This document shows, piece by piece, positions 1 through 5,541 of a DNA stretch of 5,541 nucleotides. The translations under genes were made by a program, and so were the position numbers. Source of the stretch: DASXMX01 sp036495445 (GTDB taxonomy: Bacteria; Planctomycetota; Phycisphaerae; Tepidisphaerales; Tepidisphaeraceae); NCBI GenBank assembly GCA_036495445.1, contig DASXMX010000209.1, forward strand, positions 1 to 5,541, read 5' to 3'. The first letter of the stretch is position 1; each line of letters begins with the position of its first letter. Under the pieces are notes generated by a model. The model ran no database searches. It was not told where the DNA came from and saw nothing but the letters and a program-made list of their open reading frames with translations.

Positions 1-1
1 C

Positions 2-3000
2 CCCGCCCATTCGACGAAAGAGGCGGAGCGGTTTGCGGTCATCGAAGTCTCGCCCGGCCTCCACGGTCGGTCCGGGCCATTGGGGCTCGCGTCGGCTTAC
101 CAGTGCAACGTCCCGCTCGGCTCCGAACTGGCCGCGACCGAGGCGTCCGCCTACGCCGGCGGCAGCGAGGATCCGCTGATCCGCGTTCGCTTCAACAACG
201 CCGTCGATCTGAACGTGCTCAAGCCGCTGATCTCGGTCGAGCCGGCGGTGAGGTTCACGCTGCAGAATGACTATCAAGGCGTCGAACTTCACGGGCCGTT
301 CGAGCCCGCGACGCGTTACGCGATCAAGATCGCCGCCGCGCCCAAGGGCGTCCCCCGGCAATCGCGCCCGCGGCCGGCAACGCTCAGCGTCTTCGTGCCC
401 GATCGCAGCCCGTCGGTCCGGTTCGAACACGAGGAGGGATACCTCGGGTCGGCGGGCAACCGCACGGTGCTCGCGCACGCCGTGAACGTGACCGGCCTCA
501 GGGCGAGCGTCACCCGGATCTACGACAACAACCTGGTCGCGTGGCGGAACCTCGGGGCATCGTTCGGCAACGTCGATCGCCCGATCGCGACGCGCGACAT
601 CCGCATCGCGCCGGTCAAGAACAAGGTGCAGGACGTGCGGCTCTCGCTCGACGACCTGCTGCCCGCAGGCGCGCCGCGCGACGGCGTCTACCTGCTCCAA
701 TTGGAGAGCAAGGCGACCACCGACAGCGACGACGGCGAACGATACGGCGGCCGGCGGCAGGACTCGGCGATGCTCACACTCTCCGACATCGGCCTGACCG
801 CCAAGCAGGGCCGCACTGCGATCACGGTGTGGGCGACGTCGCTCCGCACGGCCGAGCCGCTGGTGGGCGTCCGCGTGCGGGTCTACTCCAACAAGAACCA
901 GTTCCTGGGCGAAGCGAAGACCGACGCCAACGGGCTGGCGACGATCGCGCCCGCGCCGACCGCCGAGGGCGAGACGCCGAGCCTTCTGCTGGCCGACCGC
1001 CCCGATGCGCCGGTCGAGGGTACGCCGCAAGGACTTTCTCCCTCTCCCGGTAGTCCGGGGGAGGGCTTGGGAGGGGGCCGGCAGGCGATGACCAATCGGG
1101 ACCCAATCGACGAATCCCCCTCCCTAACCCTCCCCCGGACTACCGGGAGAGGGAATGAGGGGAGCTCGCCCGAAACACCCCGCACCGCGCGGTCCACAGC
1201 CGCCTCCACCGGTCGCGATCTCACCTGGCTCGACCTTCGCAGCAGCAAGGTGAACTTCGGCGAATCCGATACGGCCGGCGCCCCCTACCTGCGCAAACGC
1301 CACGAGGCCTTCATCTACACCGAACGCGGCGTCTACCGGCCGGGCGAAACCGTCCACCTGCGGGCGATCGTCCGCGGGCCCGACGGCGCGACGCCGACCG
1401 GCTTCCCGGTTCGATGGCAGTTCCGCCGGCCGGACCTGCACGATTGGAAGGCGGTGCTCGGCAAGATCGACGCCGACGGCTGCGTCTCGCTCGACCTGCC
1501 GCTGCCCGACGACCTGCCGACCGGGCGGTGGAGCGTGACACTGGGACTGCCGGGGCAGAACAAGCCGGACGAGTCGTTCGGGGCGGCGTCGTTTCAGGTC
1601 GAAGACTTCATGCCGAACCGGATGCAGGTGGCGATGAAGCTGGACGGGCACGCGACGACGGGATCGGATGAATCCACCCCGCGTTTCCTGGTCAGTGACG
1701 AGCCGCTCGCGGCCGAGGTGCAGGCGGATTACCTGTTCGGCAAACCCGCAGCCGAACGGCCCGCCCAACTCGTGGCACGCATCGACCCGACGACCTTCGC
1801 CCCGCCCCAGTGGCGGGCCTGGACGTTCGGCGATGCCGCCTCCACCGCCCAGACCCTGGAGGACCTCAAGGTCACCGGCCATCGCAGCGAACTGCCGGAG
1901 CAACAGCTTGACGCGAAGGGACATGCCTCGTTCGAGCTCGATCTGGCAAGCCTGGTCGGGGGTGATGAAACGGCGCCGGCCAAACCCGTGAAGCGCCACA
2001 AGAAGGGCCGATCGTCTCCGGCCGCGACCGTCACGCCGACGCCGGGACAACCCGGCGGCCGATACGTCGGCCCGTGGCGGCTGTCAGTCGTCGCCTCGGT
2101 AACCGAGGCCGGCGGCCGGTCCGTCTCCGCCTCGACCGACGCCGAGCTCGACCCGCTGCCGTGGTACATCGGCATCAAGGCCCGCTCGGCCGGGGCGTCC
2201 ATCGATACGCCGAATTCGTTCGACGTGACGCTCGTCGCGCCTGACGGAAAGATCGCGACGCAGGACGTCGCGCTCGAAGCGATGCTCTATCGCGAATCGT
2301 GGAACAACTCGCTGGCGTACGAGAACAACCGCTACGTCTACCACTCGACGCGCCTGCTCGATGCGGTGGGTGAGCCGCTCAAAGTGAACGTCGGCGGCGG
2401 CAAGGCCACGTTCGACCTCCGCCCCACCGCCTTCGGCTCCTACGTCCTGCGCGTCCGCGATCCGAAAACCGGCGGCATGACGTCGATCGCCTTCTACGCC
2501 GGGCAAGGCGCGTGGGAGGACAACATCAGCCGGGAGAACCCGGAGAAGCTCGAATTGCTTGTTCAACGGCTTCCCGATGCTGCGGCAATTGCGGCCGCGA
2601 TGAAACATCTGGGATCCGGGCTGAAAGGCGAGGGTGCGCTCCTCGTGGCGCGGGCGTCTCGCCCGTGGGAGCTATCCAGCACGGGCGAGGCGCCCGTGCC
2701 ACAGCAAAGCGGCTCCGTCGTTCCCGAACTCGCCGATGGGATCTCCGCATTGCGCAGCGCGCTCCAATCGCCTGCCGGCGGGAAACTCCGCGCCGGCGAT
2801 GCGGCGCGGGTCGTCGTCCGCAGCCCGTTCGCGGGGCGGTTGCTGCTGAGCGTGGAGACGGACGATGTGGTCACGACGCGCGTGATCGAGATGACCGCAT
2901 CACACGTGGCGGTGCCGATCGTCCTGAGCGGCGCCTGCCTGCCCAACGCCTACATCACCGCGACCGTGGTCCGCGCGATCGACCCCGACGCGGCGTGGCA

Positions 3001-5470
3001 GACGCACCGCGCGATCGGGACCGTTCGCGTCCCGCTCGACAACACCGATCGCAAGCTCAACGTCCACCTCGCCGCCCCGGCCGAGATCCGCCCGGCGAGG
3101 TCGCTCGGAGTCGATCTGGCGGTCACCGACGCCGCGGGCAACGCGGTGAAGGACGCGGCGGTGACGGTCGCCGCGGTGGACGAGGGGATCTGCCAGCTCA
3201 CCGGCTACGGAACGCCGGACCCGTTCGCGTTCTTTACCCGCCTCCGCGGTTTGGGCGTCGAGACCGCCGACCTGTACGGGCAGCTCATGCCCGAGGTGCC
3301 CAGGGCCGAGCGAATCAGCGCGGTGGGCGGCGACAAGAGCGATTACGACCCGCGGCACGGCTCGCCCGTTTCGGCCAAGCGGGTGAAGCCGGTGGCGCTG
3401 GTGTCCGGCGTGCTGCACACGGACGCCAACGGAATCGCCCACGCGGATTTCGCCGTCCCACGATTTATCGGCAAGCTCCGGCTGATGGCGGTCGCCTCGG
3501 CCGGGCCGGCAACGGGGTCGGGGGAATCTGCGGTCCATGTCCGCTCGCCCCTGATCGTCCAGAGCAGTTGGCCGCGGTTCGCGGCGCCGGGGGACAAGTT
3601 CCTGGTTTCACTTACATTGTTCAACAACCAGGCGACCGGCGTGGAGACGACGGTCAATCTTCACGTCTCGGATGGCCCGCTGCGGTTCGGGAATAGCAAC
3701 GACGCGTCGATCGGCGCGATCCGTCTGCCGGCCAACGGTCAGACGACCCAGGTCGTCGAGGTCACCGCGGGCCGCGACGCGGGCGTGAGCCATGTTTCGT
3801 TGATCGCCACGGCCGGCGGTGAGTCGTACGAGGAGGACGTCGAGATCCCCGTCCGCCCCGCCAGCCCGGAGATCCGCGTCGGCGGGTACGCCGTCGCTAG
3901 GCCCGCCAAGCCCGCGGAAATCACTCTGCCCGGCGGCATGCTCAAAGGGACGGAACACTTCCAATTACGTGTGACGCCCTGGCCTTCGCTGTCGCTTCCG
4001 CAGGGGCTCGACTACCTGGAGCGATACCCGTACGGCTGCCTCGAGCAGACGACCAGCACGCTCTTCCCGCTCGTGTATTTGAGCGACATCGGCCAACAGA
4101 TCGCGCCCGGCATGTTCGAGCGGGACCGGGTGAACGAGAAGGTGAAGGCGGGGATCACGAGATTGATCGGCATGCAGACCGCGAGCGGCGGACTGGCGAT
4201 GTGGCCGGCCTACCGTGAGCCGTGGCCTTGGGGGACGGTGTACGCGGCCCACTTCCTGATCGAGGCGCAGAACGCCGGGCATCCCGTGCCCGAGGAGTTC
4301 CGCAAGAGCGTGCTCGGATACGTCCACGGGCTGTTGAACGTCAGCAGCGACGAAAGCGAGATGCTCGAAACACAGACGTATGCGTGCTATGTGCTGGCGC
4401 TGGCGGGCCAGCCGGACCGTTCGGCGATGAGCCGGCTGGCGGAAATCGTGAGATCACCACGACCGGTTGGCGCGGCGATCGGCGGGCAGGCGCGGCTGCA
4501 CCTGGCGGCTGCGTGGCTGGCGGCGGGACGCCGGGACTTGGCTGAGTTCCTTATCCCGCAGTCGCTGCCGCAGCCGCGCGGGGAGCGGTCGCTGTCGGGA
4601 TCACTCGGGTCGCCCGTGCGGGACCGGGCGATCCTTGTGGATACGCTGCTTGCGGTGCAGCCGGATCATCCGGCGCTGCCGGAGCTTGTCCAACAACTCG
4701 CGGACGCGGGGCGAAACGGGCAGTGGCGCAGCACGCAGGACACGGCGTTCGCGGTCCTGGCGCTGGGACGATATCTCAGGCAGAGCAAGTCGGTCGCGGG
4801 GTATGACAACGCTGAGCTGAGGCTCGGCGAGTCGCGCGTTGGCGAAGCCGCAAGCGGCGAACCGCTGACGTGGGACGGGGACGGCGGTTCGGAAGGCGGC
4901 AAGCTGCGCCTGTCGATCACCGGACCGACGAACGCGAAGGCACACGTCGCGTGGCTGCAGGTGGGCGTTCCGTTGTCGCCGCCCGCGGCGGCCGACCACG
5001 GGATGAGCATCCGCCGGCGATTGCTCGACGAGCACGGCAAGCCGCTCGTTGCCAATCGGGTTCGCAGCGGCGACCTGGTGCAGGTGGAGTTGACGATCGC
5101 GAGCGCCACGCCATTGGAGCACGTGGCGATCGACGACCTGCTGCCGGCGGGATTGGAAATCGAAAACCCGCGGCTGGAAACGACCGCGGCCGACGCGGCC
5201 GACCGGCCGCGGGATGACGCGAAGCCCAACGTCTTCCAAGACGCCCGGCTCGACATGCGCGACGACCGGCTCGTGCTGATCGGCCGGCTCACCGCCAGCG
5301 GGTCGGGCACGTACGTCTACACCGCCCGCGCGATCACCCCCGGCACGTTCGCCCTGCCCCCGGCCCACGCCGAGTGCATGTACGACACCGGCACCAACAG
5401 CCTGGGCGAGACCGGCACGTTCGAAGTGCTGCCGAACGGATCGCCGAGGATCGCGAACGTGCGGGATTAG
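2..5470 (+). CDS. Thioester-containing bacterial alpha-2-macroglobulin (YfhM-like), 5' partial
   Basis: Bacterial A2Ms are periplasmic, usually membrane-anchored, broad protease traps: cleavage of a bait region triggers conformational change, and an internal thioester captures the protease. Visible landmarks, in order: N-terminal beta-rich domains (about residues 30-300, including a strand motif SDIGLTAKQG); MG2-type ERGVYRPGE at 415-423; PEKLEL at 821-826; bait-region-domain motif AAVDEGICQLT at 1031-1041; central A2M motif around W1164-PRF; thioester GCLEQ at 1319-1323 (Cys1320, Gln1323); helical-domain motif GGLAMW at 1370-1375; C-terminal domain with VRSGD (1661-1665), DDLLPAG (1685-1691) and ECMY (1765-1768). 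About 475 residues follow the thioester, close to E. coli YfhM, so the C-terminus looks complete. The frame is open to the window edge, and codons before TTG 80 read as plausible protein (a FAVIEVSPG strand). No ATG, GTG or TTG lies in frame at 2-79, and TTG 80 has no Shine-Dalgarno, so the true start is probably upstream. The signal sequence is not visible. Two in-frame repeats enlarge the protein. Family assignment is very secure; the physiological target is unknown. Confidence 0.96.
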   Translation, partial: PAHSTKEAERFAVIEVSPGLHGRSGPLGLASAYQCNVPLGSELAATEASAYAGGSEDPLIRVRFNNAVDLNVLKPLISVEPAVRFTLQNDYQGVELHGPFEPATRYAIKIAAAPKGVPRQSRPRPATLSVFVPDRSPSVRFEHEEGYLGSAGNRTVLAHAVNVTGLRASVTRIYDNNLVAWRNLGASFGNVDRPIATRDIRIAPVKNKVQDVRLSLDDLLPAGAPRDGVYLLQLESKATTDSDDGERYGGRRQDSAMLTLSDIGLTAKQGRTAITVWATSLRTAEPLVGVRVRVYSNKNQFLGEAKTDANGLATIAPAPTAEGETPSLLLADRPDAPVEGTPQGLSPSPGSPGEGLGGGRQAMTNRDPIDESPSLTLPRTTGRGNEGSSPETPRTARSTAASTGRDLTWLDLRSSKVNFGESDTAGAPYLRKRHEAFIYTERGVYRPGETVHLRAIVRGPDGATPTGFPVRWQFRRPDLHDWKAVLGKIDADGCVSLDLPLPDDLPTGRWSVTLGLPGQNKPDESFGAASFQVEDFMPNRMQVAMKLDGHATTGSDESTPRFLVSDEPLAAEVQADYLFGKPAAERPAQLVARIDPTTFAPPQWRAWTFGDAASTAQTLEDLKVTGHRSELPEQQLDAKGHASFELDLASLVGGDETAPAKPVKRHKKGRSSPAATVTPTPGQPGGRYVGPWRLSVVASVTEAGGRSVSASTDAELDPLPWYIGIKARSAGASIDTPNSFDVTLVAPDGKIATQDVALEAMLYRESWNNSLAYENNRYVYHSTRLLDAVGEPLKVNVGGGKATFDLRPTAFGSYVLRVRDPKTGGMTSIAFYAGQGAWEDNISRENPEKLELLVQRLPDAAAIAAAMKHLGSGLKGEGALLVARASRPWELSSTGEAPVPQQSGSVVPELADGISALRSALQSPAGGKLRAGDAARVVVRSPFAGRLLLSVETDDVVTTRVIEMTASHVAVPIVLSGACLPNAYITATVVRAIDPDAAWQTHRAIGTVRVPLDNTDRKLNVHLAAPAEIRPARSLGVDLAVTDAAGNAVKDAAVTVAAVDEGICQLTGYGTPDPFAFFTRLRGLGVETADLYGQLMPEVPRAERISAVGGDKSDYDPRHGSPVSAKRVKPVALVSGVLHTDANGIAHADFAVPRFIGKLRLMAVASAGPATGSGESAVHVRSPLIVQSSWPRFAAPGDKFLVSLTLFNNQATGVETTVNLHVSDGPLRFGNSNDASIGAIRLPANGQTTQVVEVTAGRDAGVSHVSLIATAGGESYEEDVEIPVRPASPEIRVGGYAVARPAKPAEITLPGGMLKGTEHFQLRVTPWPSLSLPQGLDYLERYPYGCLEQTTSTLFPLVYLSDIGQQIAPGMFERDRVNEKVKAGITRLIGMQTASGGLAMWPAYREPWPWGTVYAAHFLIEAQNAGHPVPEEFRKSVLGYVHGLLNVSSDESEMLETQTYACYVLALAGQPDRSAMSRLAEIVRSPRPVGAAIGGQARLHLAAAWLAAGRRDLAEFLIPQSLPQPRGERSLSGSLGSPVRDRAILVDTLLAVQPDHPALPELVQQLADAGRNGQWRSTQDTAFAVLALGRYLRQSKSVAGYDNAELRLGESRVGEAASGEPLTWDGDGGSEGGKLRLSITGPTNAKAHVAWLQVGVPLSPPAAADHGMSIRRRLLDEHGKPLVANRVRSGDLVQVELTIASATPLEHVAIDDLLPAGLEIENPRLETTAADAADRPRDDAKPNVFQDARLDMRDDRLVLIGRLTASGSGTYVYTARAITPGTFALPPAHAECMYDTGTNSLGETGTFEVLPNGSPRIANVRD
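1039..1154. repeat. Long inverted repeat (REPIN/MITE-like) inside the A2M gene
   Basis: Two 38-base arms, 1040-1077 and 1116-1153, are reverse complements at 36 of 38 positions. The outer 26 bases (1040-1065 against 1128-1153) match perfectly; the two mismatches are at 1066/1127 and 1068/1125. One further base pairs outward (1039/1154). The arms enclose a 38-base spacer (1078-1115). Each arm also has a small internal palindrome, CCCGG-TAGT-CCGGG in the left arm. Two oppositely oriented palindromic units around a spacer is the architecture of REP doublets or small non-autonomous elements. The element is read through in frame as about residues 320-359, giving low-complexity Ser/Pro/Gly-rich sequence (SPSPGSPGEGLGGGR, then SPSLTLPRTTGRGNEG). 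Each arm contains an off-frame stop (TAG at 1051, TAA at 1125). I see no clear target-site duplication. How it moved is inference. Confidence 0.88.
1289..1390 (+). other. MG2-type macroglobulin domain signature
   Basis: This part of the A2M gene encodes the sequence around HEAFIYTERGVYRPGETVHL (residues 408-427). The core tERGVYRPGE is the hallmark of the MG2 beta-sandwich at the start of the Pfam A2M_N region, in both bacterial and animal macroglobulins. It follows the strand GRDLTWLDL (378-386), which normally lies just before it in bacterial members. The landmark shows that the reading frame and fold resume normally after the repeat-bearing loop upstream. Confidence 0.85.
1967..2059 (+). 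other. Basic, proline-rich linker within the A2M protein
   Basis: Residues 630-660 are rich in Lys, Arg, Pro, Ala and Thr. They include the basic run KRHKKGR (638-644), followed by a Pro/Thr/Gly stretch (PAATVTPTPGQPGG). The stretch lies between a strand ending near DLASLVGG and the next strand, GPWRLSVVASV, so it is probably a disordered surface loop. A trypsin-like protease could cut it easily. It is not the canonical bait region by position, and it has no obvious palindrome at the DNA level. Confidence 0.5.
2645..2702. repeat. Second palindromic repeat (GTGGC...GCCAC type) inside the A2M gene
   Basis: Arms 2645-2667 and 2680-2702 are reverse complements at 21 of 23 positions, around a 12-base centre. 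Each arm has its own hairpin: CGGGCG-TCT-CGCCCG at 2651-2665 and CGGGCG-AGG-CGCCCG at 2682-2696. The whole could therefore fold as one long stem or as two small ones. It is translated as residues 856-875, VARASRPWELSSTGEAPVPQ. From memory, this element type is abundant in Planctomycetota and Verrucomicrobiota genomes, where predicted proteins often contain its translations (strings like HGRDARAT or TGETPVP). That recollection is unverified here. It has no stop codon in any of the three plus-strand frames. Its sequence is unrelated to the repeat at 1039-1154. Confidence 0.85.
3281..3397 (+). other. Probable bait-region segment of the A2M
   Basis: Residues 1068-1106 lie between the conserved block that runs from VDEGICQLT to DLYG (1064-1067) and the resumed beta strand ALVSGVLHTDANG. 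The segment is polar and low in predicted structure, with several Arg and Lys residues (EVPRAERISAVGGDKSDYDPRHGSPVSAKRVK, given in parts: EVPRAER, GGDKSDYDPRHG, SAKRVK). Bacterial A2Ms carry their protease-sensitive bait in this domain. The boundaries are inferred from motif positions, not from an alignment. Confidence 0.45.
4034..4048 (+). other. Thioester motif GCLEQ
   Basis: The codons GGC TGC CTC GAG CAG encode residues 1319-1323. In this family the Cys (1320) and Gln (1323) side chains form the internal beta-cysteinyl gamma-glutamyl thioester that covalently captures an attacking protease. The preceding ERYPY and following TTST residues match the usual bacterial context. The helical-toroid sequence after it (MQTASGGLAMWPAYREPWPWG) also fits. 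The protein is therefore of the thioester-bearing kind, not the class that lacks the cysteine. Confidence 0.93.
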
Positions 5471-5488
5471 CTTCAACCCTCGATACCA

Positions 5489-5531
5489 CCCTCCTGCTCC
5501 CTCTCCCTCCGGGAGAGGGCTGGGGTGAGGG
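5489..5531. repeat. Intergenic palindromic repeat just after the A2M stop
   Basis: A perfect 9-bp stem, CCCTCTCCC (5499-5507) and GGGAGAGGG (5511-5519), encloses the loop TCC. Outside it, CCCTC at 5489-5493 can pair with GAGGG at 5527-5531, giving a longer imperfect hairpin. The left half shares CTCCCTCTCCC with the repeat arm at 1039, and the right half (GGGAGAGGGCTGGGGTGAGGG region) resembles the G-rich half of that arm, so the two are probably relatives. The stem begins 29 bases after the stop codon. No T-tract follows, so a classical intrinsic terminator is not supported, although the hairpin could stabilise the mRNA 3' end. The rest of 5471-5541 shows no gene or promoter I can support. 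Confidence 0.7.
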
Positions 5532-5541
5532 AGAAATGCTT

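Noticed and set aside
80..82. TTG as the translation start of the A2M
   Set aside because: There is no Shine-Dalgarno upstream and no signal peptide downstream, and the frame is open with plausible coding sequence back to the window edge.
648..667. Similarity between DDLLPAG at about residues 191-197 and DDLLPAG at 1685-1691, as a possible internal duplication
   Set aside because: The match is confined to a short Leu/Pro loop and the flanking sequences differ, so a recent duplication is not supported.
1039..1154. CRISPR-like repeat-spacer unit
   Set aside because: There are only two copies, in opposite orientation with a single spacer. CRISPR repeats are direct and multiple, and this DNA is translated in frame.
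1124..2050. Long minus-strand open frame (308 codons) opposite the A2M gene
   Set aside because: It is a shadow frame, common in very GC-rich coding DNA. Its product is Arg/Gly/Pro-rich without recognisable domains, and the plus-strand frame here encodes conserved A2M motifs.
2512..3696. Plus-strand 394-codon open frame overlapping the A2M gene in another frame
   Set aside because: Its composition is dominated by Arg, Gly and Ala, with no domain. It runs over the VDEGI and bait-region motifs of the real frame, so it is a GC-driven shadow.
4601..5476. Long minus-strand open frame (291 codons) covering the 3' end of the A2M gene
   Set aside because: The product is Arg/Ala-rich and low in complexity with no motif. 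The opposite strand encodes the conserved C-terminal domain through to its stop.
5499..5519. Rho-independent terminator after the A2M stop
   Set aside because: The hairpin is good, but the bases after it are G-rich (CTGGGGTGAGGG) with no T-tract. A dispersed palindromic repeat explains it better.

Overview
The window is almost entirely one gene. A single plus-strand reading frame is open from the first complete in-frame codon (position 2) to a TAG stop at 5468-5470. It encodes a very large bacterial alpha-2-macroglobulin (A2M), the family of Escherichia coli YfhM. The protein carries the thioester motif GCLEQ, the MG2-type motif ERGVYRPGE, the VDEGI motif of the bait-region domain and a complete C-terminal macroglobulin-like domain. 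The 5' end of the gene, including any signal peptide or lipobox, lies outside the window. Residue numbers below count the TTG at position 80 as residue 1; this is a convenience, not a claimed start.

The DNA is very GC-rich, with strong G/C preference at third codon positions. It also contains two palindromic repeat types that I associate with Planctomycetota, and partly with Verrucomicrobiota. A planctomycete, possibly of the Phycisphaerae/Tepidisphaerales type, is my best guess. This rests on repeat style and composition, not on a database match.

Layout: 2-1000, N-terminal macroglobulin-like domains; 1001-1210, an expanded loop containing a long inverted repeat (1039-1154); 1211-2530, MG2 and following beta-sandwich domains with a basic/proline-rich linker (1967-2059); about 2570-2782, a second expanded loop containing a different palindromic repeat (2645-2702); about 2783-3400, bait-region domain; about 3400-3960, central A2M domains; about 3960-4960, helical thioester domain; about 4990-5467, C-terminal macroglobulin-like domain; 5471-5541, intergenic DNA with a third palindromic repeat.

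The most notable signal is that two unrelated palindromic repeat elements sit in frame inside the coding sequence. Each falls in a loop about 70 residues longer than I expect for the family, and neither breaks the frame. A repeat resembling the first lies just after the stop codon. I see no RNA gene, CRISPR array, transposase or second protein-coding gene, and no evidence of a wholly new system.
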